Assembly (NCBI GenBank): GCA_963728125.1
Contig: CAVSIZ010000001.1
Location: forward strand, 186,001 to 250,000
Origin: CAWDCV01 sp963728125
Lineage (GTDB): Bacteria; Actinomycetota; Actinomycetes; CAWDCV01
Length of the DNA: 64,000 nucleotides
Reading direction: 5' to 3'
Position 1 is the stretch's first letter. The number at the start of each line of letters is the position of its first letter. A program made the translations under genes and the position numbers. Of the stretch, positions 34,492 to 41,818 are shown piece by piece. A model generated the notes under the pieces. It worked only from the letters and a program-made list of their open reading frames with translations. It was not told the DNA's origin and searched no databases.

Positions 34492-34492
34492 C

Positions 34493-34960
34493 TCAGCCTC
34501 CGCTCGACTTGGGCGCGGCCGTGCCGCGCGACACCAGGGTGTTCGTCGCCACGCAGACCTGCTCGCCCTCGACCGTGCGCAGATCCGCCTCCCAGGTAAT
34601 CAGCTCGTTCCGGCCGGCGTCTCGAATGGCGGTGATGCGCGGGATGCCGACCAGCACGTCACCGGCCTGGATCGGGCGCGTGTGGACGAATCGCTGCTCG
34701 CCGTGCACGACGAGGGAGTAGTCGAGGCCAAGGTCGGGGTCGGACACGATAGGCCCGCCCATGCCGAGGGACAGGATGATCGCGAACGTCGGCGGCGCAA
34801 TGACGTCGGGATGGCCGAGCGCCTTGGCGGCTTCGGGGTCGCTGTACGCGGGGTTCCTGTCGCCGATCGCGGTTGCGAACTCGCGGATCTTCTCGCGGCC
34901 GACCTCGTACGGCGGCGACGGCGGGAACTCGCGCCCGATGAAGTCACGATTCAGCGGCAC
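34493..34960 (-). CDS. hadA: (3R)-hydroxyacyl-ACP dehydratase subunit HadA-like
   Basis: The 155-residue protein starts at GTG: MPLNRDFIGREFPPSPPYEV, REFATAIGDRNPAYSDPEAA, VVHGEQRFVHTRPIQAGDVL. It is the non-catalytic hotdog partner type (FAS1-like dehydratase) lacking the hydratase-2 Asp/His pair, as in HadA. It pairs with HadB downstream. The gene order rpmG-hadA-hadB matches mycobacteria. Confidence 0.82.
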   Translation of the reverse strand: MPLNRDFIGREFPPSPPYEVGREKIREFATAIGDRNPAYSDPEAAKALGHPDVIAPPTFAIILSLGMGGPIVSDPDLGLDYSLVVHGEQRFVHTRPIQAGDVLVGIPRITAIRDAGRNELITWEADLRTVEGEQVCVATNTLVSRGTAAPKSSGG

Positions 34961-35011
34961 ACAGTGCTCCTCGTCCCGGTGGTGGCGGCTCGCAAGTTGC
35001 AGAGCTGCAGG

Positions 35012-35158
35012 CTACTTGCCTTCGTCGAGGACGGGCGTCGACGAGGGAGTCGCACTCGCGGCGCGGCTGGGCAACAGCAGCATCAGCGCCGCGGCCGCGA
35101 GGTAGCAGGCAATCTGCCACGGCAAGATCACGGTGAGCGCCTGGCTGGATGGCCACGC
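35012..35158 (-). pseudogene. Fragment of a membrane protein C-terminus
   Basis: A short minus-strand frame encodes AWPSSQALTVILPWQIACYL then AAAALMLLLPSRAASATPSS, looking like the last transmembrane helix and tail of a transporter, perhaps of the MFS type. There is no start or upstream domain: sequence beyond 35158 is antisense to the MarR-like fragment. Interpreted as a gene remnant, low confidence. It fills part of the 354-base gap between hadA and the SPW-repeat gene. Confidence 0.3.
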
Positions 35159-35171
35159 CTGCGGCGGCACC

Positions 35172-35305
35172 ACCTGGACGCGATGATCGTGCAGTACCCA
35201 GCAGAGCAACTGGAAGCCATCGAGGCTTTCCTCGAGCACCTGCGAGACACCATGCGAAGCGCCTTGGCCGATACGCCACCACCCGAGGACGCGGCGGTTG
35301 ATTGA
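35172..35305 (+). pseudogene. Fragment of a MarR-type regulator C-terminus
   Basis: The plus frame ending at TGA 35303-35305 encodes LDAMIVQYPAEQLEAIEAFL then EHLRDTMRSALADTPPPEDA, which resembles the C-terminal dimerisation helix of MarR-family regulators. No HTH domain lies upstream in frame. It abuts the membrane-protein fragment, suggesting a decayed regulator-transporter pair joined by a deletion. Confidence 0.35.
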
Positions 35306-35314
35306 CCGACGGTT

Positions 35315-35716
35315 CTAGCGCCCTGGCCAGCGTGGTCGGCCGTCCTCGGTCGGACGACCGATCGGGAAGCGGGTGCCGATGGTGATGAGCAGATGGGCGA
35401 CACCGACGACGACGAACAGCGCCAGCGCGCCGCCCTCCCGCGTACGAAAGCCAAAGAAGAACGGTGCCGCGACGAGGGCGAGAGCGAACACGAGGTCGAC
35501 GGTCGCGTGGATCGGTGGCTTGATCTGCTTGACGAGGCCGGTGGGCAGGTCAGACGTCGCCGTGAAGCCGAGGATGATGAGGCCGCTGACGATGCAGACC
35601 GCGATCGTCGTACCCCCGTCGAAGCCGAACAGGAATGGTGCGGCGACGAACAGGAGGGCGACGGAGTACTCCCAGGCGCCGTGCACGACGGCGGGTATCG
35701 GCCCCTCGCGCAGCAT
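35315..35716 (-). CDS. SPW-repeat-type membrane protein
   Basis: The 133-residue protein has four hydrophobic helices in two similar halves: HGAWEYSVALLFVAAPFLFG-F and HATVDLVFALALVAAPFFFG-F, each followed by a helix (IVSGLIILGFTATSDLPTGL; FVVVGVAHLLITIGTRFPIG). The PFLFGF/PFFFGF pair is the SPW-repeat feature. Function is unknown. It starts 16 bases after rpmG on the same strand. Confidence 0.7.
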   Translation of the reverse strand: MLREGPIPAVVHGAWEYSVALLFVAAPFLFGFDGGTTIAVCIVSGLIILGFTATSDLPTGLVKQIKPPIHATVDLVFALALVAAPFFFGFRTREGGALALFVVVGVAHLLITIGTRFPIGRPTEDGRPRWPGR

Positions 35717-35731
35717 GGCTCGAGAAGAGCG

Positions 35732-35896
35732 CTAGCGCGTCTCGCGGTGCACGGTGTGCCGGCGGTCGTGCGGGCAGTACTTCTTCAGCTCGAGCCGGTC
35801 GGGGTCGTTGCGCCGGTTCTTGCGCGTGATGTAGTTGCGGTGCTTGCACTCCACGCAGGCCAGCGTGATCTTCGGGCGGATGTCGGTCGCTGCCAC
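35732..35896 (-). CDS. rpmG: 50S ribosomal protein L33 with incomplete zinc motif
   Basis: A GTG start (35894-35896) preceded by AGAAAGGCG gives 54 residues: RPKITLACVECKHRNYITRK, NRRNDPDRLELKKYCPHDRR, HTVHRETR. Zinc-type L33 normally has two CxxC pairs. Here C14 and C17 are present, but the second pair is C41 with Asp at 44 (CPHD), so one ligand is missing unless His43 substitutes. The gene precedes hadA, and lies after tRNA-Met and tRNA-Thr. Confidence 0.93.
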   Translation of the reverse strand: MAATDIRPKITLACVECKHRNYITRKNRRNDPDRLELKKYCPHDRRHTVHRETR

Positions 35897-35969
35897 GGGG
35901 GGCGCCTTTCTGGGTCTTCTGGACTGTCGTGGGGCCGCGCCGAGGGTAGTCGACGCCGGGACGTACGGG

Positions 35970-36043
35970 TAGCGGTGGCCGGATTTGAACCGGCGACACA
36001 GCGATTATGAGCCGCTTGCTCTGCCTGGCTGAGCTACACCGCC
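35970..36043 (-). tRNA. tRNA-Met (CAT anticodon)
   Basis: Minus-strand acceptor GGCGGTG pairs with CACCGCT (one G-U). The D arm contains AGCTCAGCCAGGCAGAGC, the anticodon loop CTCATAA gives CAT, and the T loop is GTTCAAATC. The 3' CCA is not encoded. The first acceptor pair is G-U rather than the unpaired C1-A72 of initiators, so it is an elongator. Confidence 0.95.
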
Positions 36044-36048
36044 GCGCG

Positions 36049-36121
36049 AGCCCCAATACGGAATCGAACCGTAGACCTTCTCCTTACCATGGAGACGCTC
36101 TGCCGTCTGAGCTATTGGGGC
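36049..36121 (-). tRNA. tRNA-Thr (GGT anticodon)
   Basis: Minus-strand acceptor GCCCCAA pairs with TTGGGGC. The D arm has AGCTCAGACGGCAGAGCG, the anticodon stem-loop is TCTCC-ATGGTAA-GGAGA giving GGT, and the T loop is GTTCGATTC. CCA is not encoded. It lies five bases from tRNA-Met in the conserved Thr-Met-rpmG cluster. Confidence 0.96.
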
Positions 36122-36145
36122 GAGCAGGCGACGAGGATACACGCC

Positions 36146-36655
36146 ATGGCGTCCTCACCCGCTTCCATGCGCGTCGTCGCGATGACACCCGAGCACGCCG
36201 ACGACGTCCTGCGGATTTACCAGGCCGGCATCGATTCGGGTGACGCGACGTTCGAGCCCGCAGCACCCAGCTGGCCCGAGTTCGACGCCAAGTTCCGTCG
36301 TGAGGTGCGCTTCGTGGCGCTGTCGCCGAAGGGGTTCGTGCTCGGCTGGGTGGCGCTGTCGTCAGTATCGAGTCGCCGCGTGTACGCCGGCGTGGCCGAG
36401 GTCAGCGTGTACGTCTCCCCCGATGCGGCGAGACGCGGCGTCGGGCGCGCACTGTTGGATGCGGCTATCGAGGCGAGTGAGGCCGCCGACATCTGGACGC
36501 TGCAAGCCGGCATCTTCCCCGAGAACGCCGCGAGCCTGGCCCTGCACGCGAAGGCGGGCTTCCGAACGGTCGGCATACGCGAGCGGATGGGACGCCACGG
36601 CGACAGGTGGCGCGACGTCGTCCTGCTCGAACGCCGCAGCCTCAACGTCGAGTAG
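36146..36655 (+). CDS. GNAT acetyltransferase, phosphinothricin-acetyltransferase-like
   Basis: About 169 residues from ATG 36146, preceded by GAGGA at 8 bases. The order fits the PAT/YncA family: MTPEHADDVLRIYQAGIDSG, ATFEPAAPSW, LGWVALSSVSSRRVYAGVAE, the acetyl-CoA loop DAARRGVGRALLDAAIEASE, and WTLQAGIFPENAASLALHAK with GFRTVGIRERMGRHGDRWRD. Members acetylate methionine sulfone/sulfoximine or phosphinothricin-like amino acids. An alternative start is ATG 36167. Confidence 0.85.
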   Translation: MASSPASMRVVAMTPEHADDVLRIYQAGIDSGDATFEPAAPSWPEFDAKFRREVRFVALSPKGFVLGWVALSSVSSRRVYAGVAEVSVYVSPDAARRGVGRALLDAAIEASEAADIWTLQAGIFPENAASLALHAKAGFRTVGIRERMGRHGDRWRDVVLLERRSLNVE

Positions 36656-36728
36656 GAACGCGTGAACCGAATCACGAGCACCTGCGTACGGCAGTCCAGA
36701 AGCTCACTCCCGGCTCCTGGAGCTCGAT

Positions 36729-37343
36729 ATGACCGACGTGGCCCGCGCCGCGCCCTCCACCGACGCCACGCCTGACGGCGACGCCAGCACGAGCGCCTCA
36801 GCGCATCCGTTCCCAACACGTCTCCTCGTCGCGGCCGTGATCGGGGCGGCCGTGTCCGTGGCGCTGGGTGTCTACGGTCGGGTGCACGTTCCCACCGGCG
36901 GCGTCATCACGACGTTCGGCTTCCCATCGCTGCTGCCGATGAAGGCCTGGTTCGCCACCATCGCGATTGCGTTGGGGATCGTTCAGGTCCTCAGCGCCAT
37001 GGCCATGTGGGGCAGGCTGCCCGGTGTCCGGCACGCGCCGCGCTGGCTACCGCTCATGCACCGCTGGACGGGCACCGCAGCGTTTCTCGTCTCGCTGCCG
37101 GTGGCGTACCACTGCCTGTGGTCCCTCGGCTTCCAGACCACCAGCACCCGGGTCGTCATCCACTCGCTGCTCGGCTGCGCGTTCTACGGCGCGTTCACCA
37201 CGAAGATGCTGGCGCTTCGAATCGACGGCCTGCCCAGCCGCGCGCTGCCGGTCATCGGCGGCGTGCTGTTCGCACTGCTCACCGGCCTTTGGCTGACCTC
37301 CGCGCTGTGGTTCTTCACCACCGTCGGCTTCCCCGGCGTCTAG
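36729..37343 (+). CDS. DUF6529 polytopic membrane protein, possible b-type haem protein
   Basis: The 204-residue protein has about five transmembrane helices after a polar N-terminus. Conserved-looking histidines sit in membrane helices: LMHRWTGTAAFLVSLPVAYH and VIHSLLGCAFYGAFTTKMLA, resembling cytochrome b561/ferric-reductase cores. It is followed 21 bases later by a cupredoxin and then a secreted-repeat lipoprotein, so a role in electron transfer across the membrane is inferred. The DUF6529 assignment is from memory of similar gene neighbourhoods. Confidence 0.6.
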   Translation: MTDVARAAPSTDATPDGDASTSASAHPFPTRLLVAAVIGAAVSVALGVYGRVHVPTGGVITTFGFPSLLPMKAWFATIAIALGIVQVLSAMAMWGRLPGVRHAPRWLPLMHRWTGTAAFLVSLPVAYHCLWSLGFQTTSTRVVIHSLLGCAFYGAFTTKMLALRIDGLPSRALPVIGGVLFALLTGLWLTSALWFFTTVGFPGV

Positions 37344-37364
37344 ACCTCGAAGACGGGATCACTC

Positions 37365-37826
37365 ATGAAACTTGGACTTACCGCATCGCTGCTGGCCTGC
37401 GTCGCCGGCGCGGGCGTGGCCGTCGGCGCGCTGACGCTCGAACCGTCCGCGCTGCCCGCGACGGCTGCCGCAGCCGCGGGGACGCACCACAGCGGCGCGA
37501 CGGCACCCGGCTACGGACAGGCTGCCGCCCCTCAGGGCGGAGCCCAAGGTGGCGCCAACCAGAACGCCGGCGCTGCCGCGCAGGCCACCCTCGAGGTGGA
37601 CAACTTCCAGTTTTCCGGTCAGGTACGTGTCGCGCCCGGCGGCACGGTGACGGTCGTCAACAACGACTCCGCGCCGCACACCGCGACCGCCCGCGACGGC
37701 AGCTTCAACACCGGAAACATCGCCGCCGGCGCCACCGGATCGTTCACCGCGCCCAGCGAGCCCGGCACCTACCAGTTCTTCTGCGCAGTGCATCCCAGCA
37801 TGACCGGAACGCTCGTCGTCGGGTGA
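37365..37826 (+). CDS. Exported cupredoxin (plastocyanin-like)
   Basis: The 153-residue protein has an N-terminal signal peptide (residues 1-23), a Gly/Ala/Gln linker, and a cupredoxin domain from about residue 73. All type 1 copper ligands are visible: H105 (DSAPHTATA), C140, H143 and M146 (FFCAVHPSMTG). It should carry one electron at a blue copper site outside the membrane. It is the middle gene of the putative redox cluster. Confidence 0.85.
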   Translation: MKLGLTASLLACVAGAGVAVGALTLEPSALPATAAAAAGTHHSGATAPGYGQAAAPQGGAQGGANQNAGAAAQATLEVDNFQFSGQVRVAPGGTVTVVNNDSAPHTATARDGSFNTGNIAAGATGSFTAPSEPGTYQFFCAVHPSMTGTLVVG

Positions 37827-37868
37827 TCCGGCCTCGACCAGAACCGTAGACCTCGAAAGGAGCAACAG

Positions 37869-38734
37869 ATGCGCAGGTACGTCATTGCGGGCCTGATCTC
37901 AGGCCTCGCACTCGTCGCCACGGCGTGTGGCGGCGGGGAAAGCCCCGAAACGACGGCAGCGGCACCGGCAGCGACCCAGGCACCCGCCGCGGGTGAGAAC
38001 GTCGCCGTCCGGCTCGGCGAATCGGCCCTCGGGCCGGTGCTCGTCGGCCTCGATGGTCGCGTGCTGTACGGCTTCACGAATGACCTCAACGGTCAGAGCA
38101 CCTGCGTCGGCGCGTGCGCGGACGCGTGGCCGCCGGTCATCGTGAACCCCGACTGGATCGTCGGCCCCAACCTCGACAGCGGCGTGTTCTCGAGCGTCGA
38201 CCGTCCGGACGGGACCAAGCAGCTCGTGGCCGGCAAGTGGCCGCTGTACTACTTCTCCGGTGACTCGACAGGCACCGACCTCAACGGTCAGGGCTCGGGC
38301 GACGTCTGGTTCGTCGTCGGCCCGGACGCGCGGCTGATCGAGGACCCGAAGCCCGCCGGAGCCGCGGGCGCGCAGCCCAGGCCGCTGCCACCACCGTGGC
38401 GCTGGGCGACACCGAGCTCGGTGGCGTCCTCGTCGACGGCGAGGGACGCACGCTGTACGCCTTCACCAAGGACGAGGCCGGCACCCCGACGTGCGCCGGC
38501 GACTGCGCCGACGCCTGGCCAGCGGCGCTCGTCGAGGGCGACATCGTGCCCGGTGCTGGGCTTGATCCCGCCACCTTCACCCTGGTCGAGGGTGTCGATG
38601 GTGGTCAGCAGCTCAAGGCCGGCAAGTGGCCGCTGTACCGGTTCGCCGGCGACTCCGCGCCCGGCGACATCAACGGCCAGGGCTCTGGAGACGTGTGGTT
38701 CGCGGTCGCCGCGGACGGCAAGCTGATCAAGTAG
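37869..38734 (+). pseudogene. Lipoprotein with two secreted-repeat (COG4315-like) domains, frameshifted between them
   Basis: The N-terminus is a lipoprotein signal (GLISGLALVATAC). Domain 1 (residues ~40-160) has GPVLVGLDGRVLYGFTNDLN, STCVGACADAWPP and AGKWPLYYFSGDSTGTDLNG. Domain 2, in another frame from about 38375, has the same plan: GDTELGGVLVDGEGRTLYAF, TPTCAGDCADAWP, AGKWPLYRFAGDSAPGDING. The frames are offset as if one base were missing in a GC-rich linker (38360-38395). A one-base correction gives about 288 residues ending at TAG 38732-38734. It may be an indel error. Confidence 0.8.
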
Positions 38735-38757
38735 GTTCGCCGCCCAGTTCTCGCAAC

Positions 38758-38813
38758 GATCATGGGGTTACGGTCACGACACGCCGAGGCGTAGTGACCG
38801 TAACCCCATGATC
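38758..38813. terminator. 56-bp palindromic element at a convergent junction (copy A)
   Basis: Perfect 20-bp arms gatcatggggttacggtcac (38758-38777) and complement (38794-38813) flank a 16-base centre that is itself partly palindromic (acgccgaggcgt). It lies between convergent stops (38734 and 38816), so it can serve as a bidirectional terminator. The same 56-bp length and the core cacgacacgccg occur at 56941-56996. Confidence 0.7.
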
Positions 38814-38815
38814 CT

Positions 38816-39700
38816 TTAGGTGGTGGGGGCGGCGGTGACAGGTGCGGTAACCAGCTCGGTGCGGAGCTCGTGACTGCCGTCAGGGAGCGGCGCCTCGTAG
38901 TAGAGGCGGTAGCCACCGGACGGCAGCGGCACGACGTCCAGGTAGCGAACGTCCGCGACCGGCGCCTTGCCGGTCGCGACAAGCTGACCCGGCATGCCGG
39001 TAGGCGCCGCGAGGCCGGTGCGCTCGGAGAAGTTCTCCTCCTTCGTCGCTCGTCCGTCGTACGACGCGGTGCCGTCGGGCAGCACCGCGGTGACTCGGGC
39101 ACCACGTGCATCCCACGACCCCCTGCGGCCGGTGAGCGCCGGACCGTGCCAGGTCCACGTCAAGCCATCGACGCTGTTGGCGTACATCGTGGTCATCCGG
39201 TCCTCCTCGTCCCGGATGTCCAGCGGATGGCTGCAGATCCACGCCCGCCATCGACCGTTGACGATGCGCACGACCGGATCCTTGACTCCCCACGCTGCAT
39301 CGCCCGCGAAGACGGTGCGAGCAGGTGCGTCGGCGAGCGCGGCCAGGTCGGAAGCATCTAGCGCATCGATCCACCAGTGTTTGCTGCCCGGTGTCGCGCA
39401 GCAGACGTACAGCCGCCACGACCTATCCGGCATACGAACCAGGGCGGGCCGCTCCAGCGACATCGCCCCGAACTGGTCCTTGTCGAATGTGACGATCGGC
39501 TCGAGGGCAACACCGTCGGACGACCGAGCGACGGTCACCGTCGCCACATCCTCGTCGGTGGCGCGCAATCGGTAGGCCACGACGAACGACCCGTCGTCCT
39601 CGAGCACGGCACTCGGCGCTCCGACCCACCGGCCAGGTCCGGTGCCGGGTGCCGGGAGGACGACGTCGACGACACCCGAACCCGGTACGGGGAAGGTCAT
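38816..39700 (-). CDS. Predicted beta-propeller protein (GH43/GH32-like fold)
   Basis: 294 residues from ATG 39698-39700, which overlaps the upstream stop (ATGA). Repeated beta-sheet units show the five-bladed propeller pattern of GH43/68/117-type proteins: GRWVGAPSAVLEDDGSFVVA, GAMSLERPALVRMPDRSWRL, WGVKDPVVRIVNGRWRAWIC and RYLDVVPLPSGGYRLYYEAP. Acidic residues are at plausible active-site places, but the substrate is unknown. No signal peptide. Being co-translated with a ring-opening amidohydrolase is unexpected for a glycosidase. Confidence 0.6.
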   Translation of the reverse strand: MTFPVPGSGVVDVVLPAPGTGPGRWVGAPSAVLEDDGSFVVAYRLRATDEDVATVTVARSSDGVALEPIVTFDKDQFGAMSLERPALVRMPDRSWRLYVCCATPGSKHWWIDALDASDLAALADAPARTVFAGDAAWGVKDPVVRIVNGRWRAWICSHPLDIRDEEDRMTTMYANSVDGLTWTWHGPALTGRRGSWDARGARVTAVLPDGTASYDGRATKEENFSERTGLAAPTGMPGQLVATGKAPVADVRYLDVVPLPSGGYRLYYEAPLPDGSHELRTELVTAPVTAAPTT

Positions 39701-40875
39701 GACGTTGGCGCGACGTATCCCGTCGGCGGCTCCGGGCCGAGGTCGACGATTGCCGCCACCGGCCCGCCGCCATCGGGACCCTGATGGGCCGCCGACACAG
39801 AGACGAACACGGCCGGGTCGCCCGTCACCGATGCTGCGACCCCGCCGACACACGACTTGATCTGGCGGTGCCAGTGGACGTCGGAGTCGTCGATCATGGC
39901 GTTGCGGCGACCCCGGACGGTGCCGTCCTGCGACACCTCGCACTTGAGGAAGACGTTGACCAGTCGACCGTCGAGGTCGCTCGACCGCGGCCGGTCGGGC
40001 AGCTCGAGGCCGGCATCGCGGATCGCCGACCAGATGCCCTCCTGGTCCAGAGCATCGCGCATCACCGAGTGGCCGATGCGGTAGCGCCCGCCCACACCGC
40101 GGGCGTTGCCGACGACGACGATCTGCGCCCGGTCGAGCTCGACACCGGACGAGCAGGAAGCGACCGAGGAGTAGAGGGTGCGGTCGTGCATCACGGCGTC
40201 GTCCGGCGGCAGCTCGATCTCGCCGAGCGCAACCCCAATGCCGAGGCCCGTCGTGCCGTTGGACAGGTCCATCGACTCATGGGTCTGCTCGGTCCACACC
40301 TCGCGACCGCGCTCCTTGGCCTCCCGGATCGTCGAGAGCGTCAGCAGGGGAGTCTTGGTCTGCACGTAGTGCACGTCGGCAGGATTGGATATCCCGGCAC
40401 GCTCCATCGCCTCGCGTACGCCGGCCGCGACCTTCTCGATCATCGGCCGGTAGCCGATCTCCTCCGGCAGCAGTGGCTCGCTCATCGCGAAGCCGACCGT
40501 CAGTCGCGGCTCGTCGGTCTCGACGGCGCTGTCGGCCGGCAGCGTCGCGAACACGGTGGCGTGCGGGGAGATGATGCCGTCGGTGCCACCCGACCAGACG
40601 ATCGGAACCTGCTTCACCTCGTCGGCGCTGCGACTGCCCTTGTCGACCAGCACCTCGCGAAACGCACGATCGGCGATGATCCGGGTGTAGTCGTTGACGC
40701 CACCGTTGCCCTCGGTCTTGCCGATGACGGCGACGACGCGGTCGGCCTCGATGACTCCAGCGTCGATGAGCTCGGCCAGGCCGGAGGCGTCGCTGACGTG
40801 CTGGATGGGAACCTTGCGTACCTCGATCGGGTCGGGCACAGCAGCCTCCTCGGCAACAGTCTGGTCGGCAGACAC
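39697..40875 (-). CDS. Ring-opening amidohydrolase (barbiturase/cyanuric acid hydrolase family)
   Basis: The 392-residue protein has the three-repeat architecture of AtzD/barbiturase. Likely Ser-Lys dyads are K53 (IGKTEGNGGVNDYTR) with S95 (VWSGGTDGIISPH), K174 (YVQTKTPLLT) with a Ser in SSVASCSSGVEL, and K311 (NVFLKCE) with a Ser in SCVGGVAASVTGDPAVFVSV. The family opens cyclic ureides: barbiturate to ureidomalonate, or cyanuric acid to carboxybiuret. Which applies cannot be read from sequence; no biuret or allophanate hydrolase is nearby, which favours barbiturate-like substrates. GTG start, one base after arcC. Confidence 0.87.
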   Translation of the reverse strand: MSADQTVAEEAAVPDPIEVRKVPIQHVSDASGLAELIDAGVIEADRVVAVIGKTEGNGGVNDYTRIIADRAFREVLVDKGSRSADEVKQVPIVWSGGTDGIISPHATVFATLPADSAVETDEPRLTVGFAMSEPLLPEEIGYRPMIEKVAAGVREAMERAGISNPADVHYVQTKTPLLTLSTIREAKERGREVWTEQTHESMDLSNGTTGLGIGVALGEIELPPDDAVMHDRTLYSSVASCSSGVELDRAQIVVVGNARGVGGRYRIGHSVMRDALDQEGIWSAIRDAGLELPDRPRSSDLDGRLVNVFLKCEVSQDGTVRGRRNAMIDDSDVHWHRQIKSCVGGVAASVTGDPAVFVSVSAAHQGPDGGGPVAAIVDLGPEPPTGYVAPTS

Positions 40876-40876
40876 C

Positions 40877-41818
40877 TCAGCGGATGACGACCGTACCGAC
40901 CGCCCCGGACGGATCTTCGACAGCCTCAGCGATCCGGTCGAGAGACGTGATCACCGACCGCGATCCGCCGCGCTCGACGAAACGGCATGCGGCCTCGACC
41001 TTCGGTCCCATCGACCCGCTCGCGAAGTGCCCCTCGGCGGCGTACGACCGCAGCTCGGCCACCGGCACTCGACCGAGCGGACGTGCCTCGGACGTCCCGA
41101 AGCCGAGCACCGCTGCCTCCACGTCGGTAGCAATGACCAGGACGTCTGCCTCCAGCGCCGCGGCGAGCACCACCGCGCCGAGGTCCTTGTCGATCACCGC
41201 CTCGACGCCGACCAGATCCCCGTCCGCCGTACGGACCATGGGCACGCCGCCACCGCCGTTGCACACCACGACGTAGCCAGCGTCGAGCAGCGCACGGGCC
41301 GCGGGCGCGTCGAGGATTTCCAGCGGCTCCGGACTCGCGACCACGCGCCGCCAGCCACGCGCGCCGCGGTCCTCCCACGTCTGGCCATGGTCGATCAGGA
41401 CCTTGGCTTCGTCGGCGGAGAGGTACCTGCCGATCGGCTTGGACGGCCGCGCGAAAGCGGGATCGTCAGCATCGACGCGGCAGCGGGTGACGACGGCCGC
41501 AGCCGGGTGATGTGCATTCCGCGCGTGAAACGCTTGCTCCAGCGCGCTGACCAGAACGAATCCGATCGTTGCCTGGGTCTGCGCACCGCACCAGTCCAGC
41601 GGTACGGGTGGCACGACGGAGGCTGCGATCTCGTTCTTGACCAGCAGATTCCCGACCTGCGGACCGTTCCCATGGGTGAGGACGAGGTCGATGCCGCGCG
41701 TGACGACGTCGGCGAGCGGCCCGGCAGCGCGCTCGATCGCCGCGACCTGATCGTGCGGTGCAGCGCTGCCGTCCGGCCCCGTCATCGCATTGCCGCCGAG
41801 CGCCACGAGCACCCTCAT
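40877..41818 (-). CDS. arcC: Carbamate kinase
   Basis: The 313-residue amino-acid kinase begins MRVLVALGGNAMTGPDG and contains VLTHGNGPQVGNLLVKNEIA, YVVVCNGGGGVPMV, DKDLGAVVLAAALEADVLVI and ASGSMGPKVEAACRFVERGG. It interconverts carbamoyl phosphate + ADP and carbamate + ATP, and in catabolic operons yields ATP. No carbamoyltransferase is beside it. It overlaps the regulator stop (ATGA) and is one base from the amidohydrolase start, implying they act in the same pathway. Confidence 0.93.
   Translation of the reverse strand: MRVLVALGGNAMTGPDGSAAPHDQVAAIERAAGPLADVVTRGIDLVLTHGNGPQVGNLLVKNEIAASVVPPVPLDWCGAQTQATIGFVLVSALEQAFHARNAHHPAAAVVTRCRVDADDPAFARPSKPIGRYLSADEAKVLIDHGQTWEDRGARGWRRVVASPEPLEILDAPAARALLDAGYVVVCNGGGGVPMVRTADGDLVGVEAVIDKDLGAVVLAAALEADVLVIATDVEAAVLGFGTSEARPLGRVPVAELRSYAAEGHFASGSMGPKVEAACRFVERGGSRSVITSLDRIAEAVEDPSGAVGTVVIR

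Noticed and set aside
37869..38734. Programmed ribosomal frameshift in the secreted-repeat lipoprotein
   Set aside because: No slippery heptamer or stimulatory stem was recognised at the junction, and two other genes in the window show similar one-base indels, so error or decay is simpler.
39697..40875. Cyanuric acid hydrolase of an s-triazine pathway
   Set aside because: Possible by family, but no biuret or allophanate hydrolase or atz-like neighbours were found, so the name AtzD was not given.
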